A stretch of 64,000 nt of DNA from Roseomonas sp. OT10. Its GTDB lineage: Bacteria > Pseudomonadota > Alphaproteobacteria > Acetobacterales > Acetobacteraceae. The notes below the pieces were generated by a model. The model was not told the DNA's origin, ran no database searches, and saw nothing but the letters and a program-made list of their open reading frames with translations. The translations under genes were made by a program, and so were the position numbers. Location of the stretch: positions 2,686,001 to 2,750,000 of the forward strand of contig NZ_CP087719.1 in the NCBI RefSeq assembly GCF_020991085.1. Direction: 5' to 3'. Position 1 is the first letter of the stretch; the number at the start of each line of letters is the position of its first letter. Of this stretch, positions 58,009 through 64,000 are shown piece after piece.

Positions 58009-59001
58009 ATGATCGACCGCCGGGCCCTGGTTGCCCGAACCCTGGGGGCCTCGGCCTTCGCCGCCGCCCTCGCCGCCCCCCGCCTGCTGCGGGCGCAGCA
58101 GGCCTGGCCGAGCCGGCCGATCCGGCTGGTCGTGCCCTTCACCCCCGGCGGCAGCACGGACATCCTGGCCCGCGCCATCGCGGCCGAACTGCCGGAAACC
58201 CTGGGCCAGACCGTCGTGGTGGAGAACCGCGGCGGCGCCGGCGGCACCATCGGCACGGAGGTGGTCGCCCGCTCCGCGCCGGACGGCCACACGCTGATGA
58301 TGGGCCATATCGGCACGCTGGCGGTGAACCCGACACTCTACCCGAACCTGTCCTTCGACACCGCCACCGCCTTCGACCCGGTGGTGCTGGTGGCGGTGGT
58401 GCCGAACGTGCTGGTGGTCCATCCCAGCATCCGCGCGCAGAACGTCGCGGAGTTCATCGCGCTGGCCAAGGCGAAGCCCGGCTCGATCACCTATGGCTCG
58501 GGCGGCAACGGCTCGGCCGCGCACATCGCCATGGTCGCCTTCGCCATGGCGGCGGGGATCACGCTGGAGCACATCCCCTATCGCGGCACCGCGCCGATGA
58601 TGACCGACCTGATCGCCGGCACCATCGGCGCGACGCTGACGGGTGGCCCGCCCGCGCTGCCGCCGGTGCGCGCCGGGCAGCTCCGCGCGCTGGGCGTCTC
58701 CTCGCTCACCCGGCTGGGCTCGGCCGCCGACATCCCGACCATCGCCGAGACGGCCTTGCCGGGCTTCGAGGCGGTGCAGTGGTACGGCCTCGTCGCCCCC
58801 GCCGGCACGCCGCGCCCGATCATCGAGCGGCTGAACCGGGAATGCGCGCGCATCCTGACCGGCGAGAGGCTGCGCCCGCGCCTCGCCGCCGAGGGGGCGG
58901 AGGCCTCGCCCGGCACGCCGGAGGCCTTCGGCGCCTATATCGCCAGCGAGCGCGAGCGCTGGGGCAAGGTCGTGCGCGCGGCCGCGCTGAAGGCGGACTG
59001 A
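58009..59001 (+). CDS. Bug-type solute receptor
   Basis: This 330-residue periplasmic binding protein has a Tat-like signal (RRALVARTLGASAFAAAL...LRAQQ) and mature hallmarks WPSRPIRLVVPFTPGGSTDILAR, VVVENRGGAGGTIGTEVVARSAPDGH, YGSGGNGSAAHIAMVAF and HIPYRGTAPMMTDLIAG. It follows the decarboxylase-like gene and precedes a second Bug gene, LigI and a dehydrogenase, so an aromatic acid such as phthalate or gallate is a plausible ligand. No TctA/TctB membrane genes lie nearby. Confidence 0.92.
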   Translation: MIDRRALVARTLGASAFAAALAAPRLLRAQQAWPSRPIRLVVPFTPGGSTDILARAIAAELPETLGQTVVVENRGGAGGTIGTEVVARSAPDGHTLMMGHIGTLAVNPTLYPNLSFDTATAFDPVVLVAVVPNVLVVHPSIRAQNVAEFIALAKAKPGSITYGSGGNGSAAHIAMVAFAMAAGITLEHIPYRGTAPMMTDLIAGTIGATLTGGPPALPPVRAGQLRALGVSSLTRLGSAADIPTIAETALPGFEAVQWYGLVAPAGTPRPIIERLNRECARILTGERLRPRLAAEGAEASPGTPEAFGAYIASERERWGKVVRAAALKAD

Positions 59002-59132
59002 GCGGCATGGCGCAGGCTGGTGGAGGCGTCGGACCGGGGGGACAAGGCAGGGCCTTTCCCCCCGGGGTGACCCACGGCACTACGAATCCAGAGACGCGGG
59101 CGCGCCGAAGGCACGCCACGGGAGGAACAGGC

Positions 59133-60110
59133 ATGCATCATCCCTTCAACCGACGCACGCTGTTCGGCGCTGCCGCGGCGCTGGCCGCCCCCGCGACGCT
59201 GCGCGCGCAGGCGGCCTGGGCGCCGTCGCGGCCGATCCGCATCATCGTGCCCTTCGCGGCCGGGGGCGTCGCGGATCTGACGGTGCGCACGGTGGGCAGC
59301 AAGCTGTCCGAGCGCATCGGCCAGCCGGTGGTGGTGGACAACCGCCCCAGCGCCGGCGGCATCGTCGCGGCGCAGCAACTGTTCGGCGCCGCGCCGGACG
59401 GGCACACGCTGATGGCGGCCACCAACGGCACCGCGATCAGCCGCAGCCTGTTCCGCAACCTGCCCTTCGACCCGCTGCGCGACCTGGCGCCCGTCGTCAC
59501 GCTGGGCGCCTTCCCCATCGCCGTGCTGGTCGCGCCGAACGGCGCGCCGGACATGGCCACCCTGCTCGCCCGGCTGCGGGCGGAGCCGGGCAAGCTGAAC
59601 ATCGGCACCATCGCGGCGGGCAGCACGCAGAACCTCTCGGCCGAGCTGTTCAAGATCCGCTCCGGGACGAAGGCGGAGACCATCGCCTTCCCCGCGACGC
59701 CGCAGGCGGTGACCGCCCTGCTGCGCGGCGACGTTGACGCGGTGTTCGAGATCACCGCGCCCGTGCTGGGGCAGATCGGCGCCGGCGCCCTGCGCGCCGT
59801 CGCCGTCACCACGGCGACCCGCGCGGCGACCATGCCGGCCGTGCCGACGTTGCAGGAGGCGGGCGTGCCGGATTACGACGTCGCCTCCTGGAACGCGCTG
59901 GTCGCCAGGACCGGCACGCCGCCGGAGGTGGTGGCGGCGCTGAACGCGGCGGTGAATGCCGTGCTGGCGGAGGCGGGAACGCGCGAGGTGCTGGCGGCCT
60001 CGGGCATCGAGGTGCGCGGCGGTACGCCGGAGGCGATGGGCCAGCTCCTGGCCACGGACACGGCGCGCTGGGCCGAGGTGATCGAGAAGGCGGGGATCGA
60101 GAAGCAATGA
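59133..60110 (+). CDS. Bug-type solute receptor
   Basis: This 325-residue second receptor of the pair has a signal peptide (RRTLFGAAAALAAPATLRAQ). Core motifs are PSRPIRIIVPFAAGGVADLTVR, VVVDNRPSAGGIVAAQQLFG and IGTIAAGSTQNLSAELF. Sequence differs clearly from the first Bug protein, so they may bind different ligands. GGAGGAACAG upstream supports ATG 59133. It overlaps LigI by four bases (ATGA). Confidence 0.92.
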   Translation: MHHPFNRRTLFGAAAALAAPATLRAQAAWAPSRPIRIIVPFAAGGVADLTVRTVGSKLSERIGQPVVVDNRPSAGGIVAAQQLFGAAPDGHTLMAATNGTAISRSLFRNLPFDPLRDLAPVVTLGAFPIAVLVAPNGAPDMATLLARLRAEPGKLNIGTIAAGSTQNLSAELFKIRSGTKAETIAFPATPQAVTALLRGDVDAVFEITAPVLGQIGAGALRAVAVTTATRAATMPAVPTLQEAGVPDYDVASWNALVARTGTPPEVVAALNAAVNAVLAEAGTREVLAASGIEVRGGTPEAMGQLLATDTARWAEVIEKAGIEKQ

Positions 60111-61000
60111 GCGAACGCGTCATTCCCGGCTGCAAGGGCCCTGACCCGGACACCCGCACCCCGCGCTACAAGGCTCCCCCGGGCGCCTGCGACGCGCATT
60201 GCCACATCTTCGGCCCGGCCGCCGTCTTCCCCTATGCGGCGGACCGCGCCTACACCCCGCCCGACGCGCCCTATGAGGGGCTGCGGCGGCTGCACGACAT
60301 CCTGGGCATCGAGCGCGCGGTGATCGTCCACGCCTCCTGCCATGGCAGCGACATGGCGGTGACGCTGGACGGCATCGCCCGCTCCGGCGGCCGCTACCGC
60401 GGCGTGGCGGTGGTCGATCCGGGCGTGACGGAGGCGGAGCTGGCACGGCTGCACGCGGGCGGCATCCGCGGCGTGCGCTTCAACTTCGTCCGCCACCTCG
60501 GTGGCATGCCGGACATGGCCTTCTTCGAGCGGGTGCTGGCGCAGGTGGAGCCGCTGGGCTGGCACGTGGTCCTGCACCTCGATGCACAGGACGTAGTGGC
60601 GCTGGCGCCACGCATCGACGCCATCCGCATCCCCTTCGTGATCGACCACATGGGCCGGGTGAAGGCGAAGGGCGGGCTGGAGCAGCCGGCCTTCCAGAGC
60701 CTGCTCGGGCTGATGCGCAACCCGCTGGCCTGGGTGAAGATCTGCGGCGCGGAGCGCGTCTCCTCCGAGGGCGCGCCCTTCCGCGACGCGCTGCCCTTCG
60801 CCCGCGCCCTGGTCGGCGTGGCGCCGGACCGGGTGCTGTGGGGCACGGACTGGCCGCACCCCAACATCGCGGGCGACATGCCCAATGACGGCGACCTGCT
60901 CGACCTGCTGGCCGAGGCGGTGGAGGACGAGGCGACGCGCCACCGCATCCTGGTCGACAACCCGACGCGGCTCTACTGGAACGACGGAGAGAGCGCATGA
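60107..61000 (+). CDS. ligI: 2-pyrone-4,6-dicarboxylate hydrolase (LigI-like)
   Basis: This 297-residue amidohydrolase begins MSERVIPGCKGPDPDTRTPRYKAPPGACDAHCHIFGP, which includes the AHCHIFGP metal-binding His. RGVRFNFVRHLGGMPD, HVVLHLDAQDVVALAPRI, FVIDHMGRV, VKICGAERVS and LWGTDWPHPNIAGDMPND complete the LigI pattern. LigI opens 2-pyrone-4,6-dicarboxylate to 4-oxalomesaconate. ATG overlaps the Bug stop and its stop overlaps the next ATG, so the end of the operon is tightly coupled. Confidence 0.92.
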   Translation: MSERVIPGCKGPDPDTRTPRYKAPPGACDAHCHIFGPAAVFPYAADRAYTPPDAPYEGLRRLHDILGIERAVIVHASCHGSDMAVTLDGIARSGGRYRGVAVVDPGVTEAELARLHAGGIRGVRFNFVRHLGGMPDMAFFERVLAQVEPLGWHVVLHLDAQDVVALAPRIDAIRIPFVIDHMGRVKAKGGLEQPAFQSLLGLMRNPLAWVKICGAERVSSEGAPFRDALPFARALVGVAPDRVLWGTDWPHPNIAGDMPNDGDLLDLLAEAVEDEATRHRILVDNPTRLYWNDGESA

Positions 61001-61878
61001 CCGGTCCTATCACGATCATCGGCTTCGGCGAGGTCGGCAGCATCTTCGCCCGCGACCTGAAGGCGAAAGGCGTGGAGCGGATCACCGCCTGGGACATCGC
61101 CTTCGCCGACCCGCACAGCAAGGCGAGCCGCAACGCGCAGGAGGTGGGCGTCACGGTCGCACCGGACGCCGCCGGCGCCGTGCGGGGCGCGGGGCTGGTG
61201 ATCTGCGCCGTCACCGCCGGCTCCGACCTCGATGCCTGCCGCGCCGCCGCCCCCGGGTTGTCGCACGGGCCGCTCTTCGTGGACGTGAACTCCGTCTCCC
61301 CCGGCACCAAGCGGGCGGCGGCGGAGATCGTCGAGGCCGCCGGCGGCCGCTACGTCGAGGCGGCGGTGATGACCAGCGTGCCGCCCAAGGGACTCGCCTC
61401 GCCCATCCTGCTGGGCGGGCCGCACGCTTCGGCCTTCGCCGATCTCGGCACGCCGCTGGGCATGGCGCTGACGGTGTTCTCGCCGGAGATCGGCCGCGCC
61501 TCCTCGGTGAAGATGTGCCGCAGCGTGATGATCAAGGGGCTGGAGACTCTGACGACGGAATGCATGCTCGCCGCCCGCCGCTACGGGGTGGAGAAGGAGG
61601 TGCTCGCCTCCCTCGCCGACACCATCCCGCATCCGGACTGGGCGGACCTGGCGCGCTACGTCATCAGCCGCCCGCTGATCCACGGCCGCCGCCGCGCGGA
61701 GGAGATGCGCGAGGTGGCGCGCACCGTGGCGGAGGTGGGGGTGGACCCGATCCTCTCCGGCCCCATCGCCGAGCGCCAGGACTGGTCCGCGAAGCGCGGC
61801 GCGACCCTGTCGAAGGAGGTGCTGGCGACGAAGGACCTCGACACGCTGCTGGACGCGGTGCTGGCCTCGGATCGCTGA
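60997..61878 (+). CDS. NAD(P)-dependent dehydrogenase of the 6-phosphogluconate-like type (DUF1932)
   Basis: This 293-residue protein has an N-terminal Rossmann domain (TIIGFGEVGSIFARDLKAKGVERITAWDI) with VICAVTAGSDLDACR and VDVNSVSPGTKRAAAEIV (beta-hydroxyacid dehydrogenase-like). The C-terminal DUF1932 domain contains SSVKMCRSVMIKGLETLTTECMLAARRYGV. It closes the plus-strand run, directly after ligI. The cluster has LigI, LigJ and LigK but no recognisable LigC (CHMS dehydrogenase), so a role in oxidation of a ring-cleavage product is a reasonable guess, not established. Confidence 0.85.
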   Translation: MTGPITIIGFGEVGSIFARDLKAKGVERITAWDIAFADPHSKASRNAQEVGVTVAPDAAGAVRGAGLVICAVTAGSDLDACRAAAPGLSHGPLFVDVNSVSPGTKRAAAEIVEAAGGRYVEAAVMTSVPPKGLASPILLGGPHASAFADLGTPLGMALTVFSPEIGRASSVKMCRSVMIKGLETLTTECMLAARRYGVEKEVLASLADTIPHPDWADLARYVISRPLIHGRRRAEEMREVARTVAEVGVDPILSGPIAERQDWSAKRGATLSKEVLATKDLDTLLDAVLASDR

Positions 61879-61889
61879 GGCAGCCGGCC

Positions 61890-61920
61890 CCGTGCCGGTC
61901 GCGACCGGCACGGCTTCTCC
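61890..61920 (+). terminator. Hairpin terminator after the aromatic run
   Basis: CCGTGCCGGTCGCGACCGGCACGG is a perfect 24-bp palindrome (61890-61913), followed by CTTCTCCTTTCC, a pyrimidine-rich rather than pure-T tail. It is 11 bases after the stop of the dehydrogenase and marks the end of a ~16-kb plus-strand gene run. Confidence 0.65.
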
Positions 61921-62109
61921 TTTCCGCTGACCCATGGCGGCGCGGCCTGCACGCCGGCAGGCCCGTTCCGGGAGGAGGCGCTGCGGCATCCACGCCGTGG
62001 CGACGGCCGGCTACCGGACTGCGGCAGGGCGGGAGCGGGGCCGAGGCGGCTGGCCCGTGGCGCGCGGCAGGGCACCCCGGCCAGGGTCCATCGATCGGGC
62101 GGGAGCTGA

Positions 62110-62432
62110 TGTCCGCGGCGGGATTCGAACCCACGACCCCAGGATTCATCCCACTTCGGCTTTCGCCGCCGCGCGGCCGGTGCATGTCCCCGGCCGGCGT
62201 TCGTGGTCTGGACTGTCCCTTCACCCTAGGTCGCCGGCGCGAACCGTCAGCCCTTAGGTGCCGCCCGTCCAGTCTCTACACCTTCCCGGTCGCCCGGGCT
62301 TGGCTCGGGATCGGCGTGGGGAAGACCCCCGGCGCTTTCCCCGACTTTGAGCGGATCCGCCGTCCCGTTTCCATGGACGACGCCCAGTTCGAACAAGGAA
62401 TCCTGTGCTCTATCCTGCTGAGCTACGCGGAC
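62110..62432 (-). tRNA. tRNA-Arg(CCU) interrupted by a group I intron
   Basis: On the minus strand exon 1 (62432-62396) is GTCCGCG-TA-GCTC-loop-GAGC followed by anticodon stem CAGGA and TTCCT. Exon 2 (62146-62110) is AA-TCCTG, variable GGGTC, T-arm GTGGG-TTCGAAT-CCCGC, acceptor CGCGGAC and a discriminator A. All arms pair when exons are joined (acceptor GTCCGCG/CGCGGAC, D stem GCTC/GAGC, anticodon stem CAGGA/TCCTG) and the anticodon is CCU. The spliced length is 74 bases; CCA is not encoded. The intron (62395-62147, 249 bases) sits directly after the anticodon CCU. Confidence 0.95.
62147..62395 (-). ncRNA. Group I intron (about 249 nt) in tRNA-Arg(CCU)
   Basis: The intron begins after U of CCU and ends with G (GGGATG before AATCCTG), the group I rule. 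Core motifs are visible: the R-type GTAGAGACTGGACGG and the S-type AAGGGACAGTCCAGACC (conserved P7 pairing). The size and anticodon-loop position match the small self-splicing introns known in alphaproteobacterial tRNA-Arg(CCU), such as in Agrobacterium. It carries no open frame for a homing endonuclease. It should self-splice to give functional tRNA. Confidence 0.92.
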
Positions 62433-62626
62433 GACCAGTCTGCCGGGACGGCGCCCAGGAAATGTCCCTGGGCAAGCCGGCGCCGGCGCTGCCGTCATAC
62501 CGGAACCGCCGCCAGGGTGGCAAGGCAGCCGCCCGGGCGTGTTGCGCCGCCCCCTCGCGGCGGCTAGAAGCGCCGCTTCCGCGCGCCCGGTCGGCATCGG
62601 GCGGCCCGACCACGAAAGCCCACCCG

Positions 62627-62857
62627 ATGAAGCCCGACATCCACCCGGACTACCACGAGATCACCGTCATCATGACCGACGGCACCACCTTCAAGACCCG
62701 CTCCTGCATGGGCAAGGAGGGTGACACGCTGCGCCTGGACATCGATCCGAAGTCCCACCCGGCCTGGACCGGCCAGCAGCGCGTGATCGACACCGGCGGG
62801 CAGATCGCCAAGTTCAACAAGAAGTTCGCCGGTATCGGCGCGCGCAAGAAGGCCTGA
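62627..62857 (+). CDS. rpmE: 50S ribosomal protein L31
   Basis: This 76-residue ribosomal protein begins [45 protein letters not shown]. This is the zinc-lacking alphaproteobacterial form (only one Cys), with [16 protein letters not shown] near the C-terminus. It sits divergent from the tRNA-Arg gene and upstream of the Hsp20 gene. Confidence 0.95.
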   Translation: MKPDIHPDYHEITVIMTDGTTFKTRSCMGKEGDTLRLDIDPKSHPAWTGQQRVIDTGGQIAKFNKKFAGIGARKKA

Positions 62858-62895
62858 GGGCCAGCGGCCACCCTTCGGCCGCTCCCAGCCGTCCG

Positions 62896-62928
62896 GAAGC
62901 CGGGTCGCCGCAGGGCGCACCCGGCTTC
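62896..62928. terminator. Possible terminator after rpmE
   Basis: GAAGCCGGGT pairs with ACCCGGCTTC, a perfect 10-bp stem with a 13-base loop that can itself fold. It lies 39 bases after the rpmE stop. No T-run follows, so termination is uncertain. Confidence 0.45.
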
Positions 62929-62989
62929 GTGCTGTCCGGGCCCCGCTCTCCCGCGGCCGCCACCGCGCCGGCCGGGGACCGGCGGATGT

Positions 62990-63018
62990 CTTGAAACCGC
63001 CCTGCCCCCCGCCCATCT
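62990..63018 (+). promoter_or_regulatory. Sigma-32-like heat-shock promoter upstream of hsp20
   Basis: CTTGAAA (62990-62996), a 14-base spacer, then GCCCATCT (63011-63018), close to the CTTGAAA - CCCCATNT consensus. It is 135 bases before the Hsp20 ATG. Sigma-32 (RpoH) controls small heat-shock genes in alphaproteobacteria, so the match is biologically sensible. Confidence 0.6.
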
Positions 63019-63152
63019 CGGACCTGTCGGCGGTGCCCCGAGCGGGGCTGCCGGCGCGGACCGGACGGTTCCCGGCGTCGCCCATAGCGGGGCGCCAGAG
63101 CGAATCCCGGCCCGCCGTCATGAACGAACCTTGCTGATGAGGAGGTTCCCTG

Positions 63153-63641
63153 ATGAGTGCCCTCGACTTCTCCCCGCTGTTCCGCACCGCCATCGGCTTC
63201 GACCGCATGGCCCGCCTGGTGGATGCCGCCCGCGCGGCGGATGCCCCCTCCTACCCGCCCTACAACATCGAGCGCACGGGCGATGACGCCTATGTGCTGA
63301 CGATGGCCGTGGCAGGCTTCGGCCCCGACGACATCGAGATCACGTCCCAGGACAACGTCCTGACGGTCTCGGGCAAGGCGCCGCAGGCCGAGGAGGGCCG
63401 CCGCTACCTGCACCGCGGCATCGCCGGCCGGGCCTTCGAACGCCGCTTCGTCCTGGCGGATCACATCCAGGTGCAGGGCGCCGACCTGCAGAACGGCCTG
63501 CTGCACGTGGCCCTGAAGCGTCTGGTGCCGGAGGCCCTCAAGCCCCGCCGCATCGCGATCGGCTCTGCCCCGATGGCCCAGAAGACCCTGGAGGTCGAGG
63601 CGGCCAACGAGCAGGACGCCGGCCAGGCCCAGGCGGCGTGA
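63153..63641 (+). CDS. Hsp20 family small heat-shock protein
   Basis: This 162-residue alpha-crystallin-domain chaperone begins SALDFSPLFRTAIGFDRMARLVD, the IbpA-type N-terminus. The core domain has YPPYNIERTGDDAYVLTMAVAGFGPDDIEIT and GRAFERRFVLADHIQVQGADLQNGLLHVALKR (parts). It binds unfolded proteins in the cytoplasm. AGGAGG lies 7 bases before the ATG. A sigma-32-like promoter lies upstream and a strong terminator follows. Confidence 0.93.
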   Translation: MSALDFSPLFRTAIGFDRMARLVDAARAADAPSYPPYNIERTGDDAYVLTMAVAGFGPDDIEITSQDNVLTVSGKAPQAEEGRRYLHRGIAGRAFERRFVLADHIQVQGADLQNGLLHVALKRLVPEALKPRRIAIGSAPMAQKTLEVEAANEQDAGQAQAA

Positions 63642-63674
63642 CCTGACGCCATCCCGGGGCAGAGCACCGGAAGG

Positions 63675-63704
63675 AGGCCGGCGGAACGATCCGCCGGCCT
63701 TTTT
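63675..63704 (+). terminator. Rho-independent terminator after hsp20
   Basis: AGGCCGGCGGA / TCCGCCGGCCT, an 11-bp stem with ACGA loop, followed by TTTTT (63700-63704). It is 34 bases after the Hsp20 stop codon. Confidence 0.92.
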
Positions 63705-63908
63705 CATGCCGACTCGCGCGCCGGGCGCACCGGTTCCGCGACGACCGTCTTTGACCGGGGGCGCCCCCCTCTCTATATCCAGCCCGACCCCTTGGCGGGG
63801 GGTGCCCTGCGGCCCGCGGGTGTGCCGTCGGGACCGACGCGCAGCCCCCTCGCCGCTTCGAACCTCTCTCCCGCGCGGTCGCCCCGCGGACCCGAAGGCT
63901 CCACACCC

Positions 63909-64000
63909 ATGTCCACTCCCCTGATGCCCAAGGCCACCGCGGTGTGGCTGATCGACAAGACCTCCCTCACCTTCGACCAGATCGCGGACTTCGTGGGGAT
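63909..64000 (+). CDS. Cell cycle regulator TrcR-like (DUF1013), 3' partial
   Basis: The right-edge open frame begins MSTPLMPKATAVWLIDKTSLTFDQIADF and is cut by the window end. This is the conserved N-terminal segment of the DUF1013/TrcR family, found only in Alphaproteobacteria, where TrcR binds RNA polymerase and affects cell-cycle genes. It starts 204 bases after the hsp20 terminator. Only the first ~30 residues are visible. Confidence 0.88.
   Translation, partial: MSTPLMPKATAVWLIDKTSLTFDQIADFVG

Noticed and set aside
62147-62395. Reading the two tRNA halves as a degenerate or split (permuted) tmRNA or two pseudo-tRNAs
   Set aside because: Both halves fold into one perfect tRNA-Arg(CCU) when the 249-base segment with group I motifs is removed.

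Overview
The window is a very GC-rich (roughly 70% or more) alphaproteobacterial chromosome segment. It most resembles an Acetobacteraceae genome of the Roseomonas type. The reasons are the TrcR/DUF1013 gene cut at the right edge, a tRNA-Arg(CCU) gene interrupted by a small group I intron, a complete leucine-degradation (liu) cluster, and four orphan Bug-type solute receptors. Long open frames on both strands are a by-product of the base composition. I kept only frames with recognisable protein families, sensible starts and compact packing.

Left part (1-12.5 kb): a 5'-truncated Tim44-like gene with a strong terminator, a glycine-zipper lipoprotein, a Rap1a/Tai-type secreted protein, then the glycine cleavage operon gcvT-gcvH-gcvP on the minus strand behind a tandem glycine riboswitch. 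An SLC13-type permease, a histidine phosphatase plus lipoprotein pair, and ispH-thrB-rnhA follow. Middle-left (12.5-28 kb): the liu operon (ivd-mccB-liuC-mccA) with a divergent TetR regulator, a threonine-synthase-like enzyme, an AceE/transketolase-like enzyme, malonyl-CoA decarboxylase, Nnr (NAD(P)HX repair), and an unusual 741-residue fusion of a short-chain dehydrogenase, one membrane helix and a long charged repeat domain.

Middle (28-42 kb): an exported Fe/Mn superoxide dismutase, a Pot-like ABC operon ending in a Bug receptor, a hydroxyisobutyryl-CoA hydrolase-like gene, an agmatinase-family ureohydrolase, an SRPBCC protein, an LLM-type flavin oxidoreductase, and a Bug receptor divergent from a DapA-family/enolase-superfamily pair.

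Right part (42-62 kb): an aromatic-acid region. It holds a PobA-type hydroxylase, an IS5-family insertion landed precisely on the pobA stop codon, a LysR regulator with two DNA-binding domains, an isochorismatase-fold hydrolase and a fused LigB-LigA (gallate-type) dioxygenase. A branched-chain-type ABC transporter, a creatininase-family amidohydrolase, a second LysR regulator, a two-domain VOC dioxygenase, LigJ, LigK, a 4,5-dihydroxyphthalate decarboxylase-like protein, two Bug receptors, LigI and a dehydrogenase come next. From 45,906 to 61,878 every gene runs on the plus strand with tiny gaps or overlaps. A repeated T-N11-A box followed at a fixed 22-bp offset by a second site lies upstream of pobA, the isochorismatase gene and the dioxygenase gene, which suggests one LysR regulon. 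The right edge has the intron-containing tRNA, rpmE (L31), an Hsp20 gene behind a sigma-32-like promoter, and the start of trcR.
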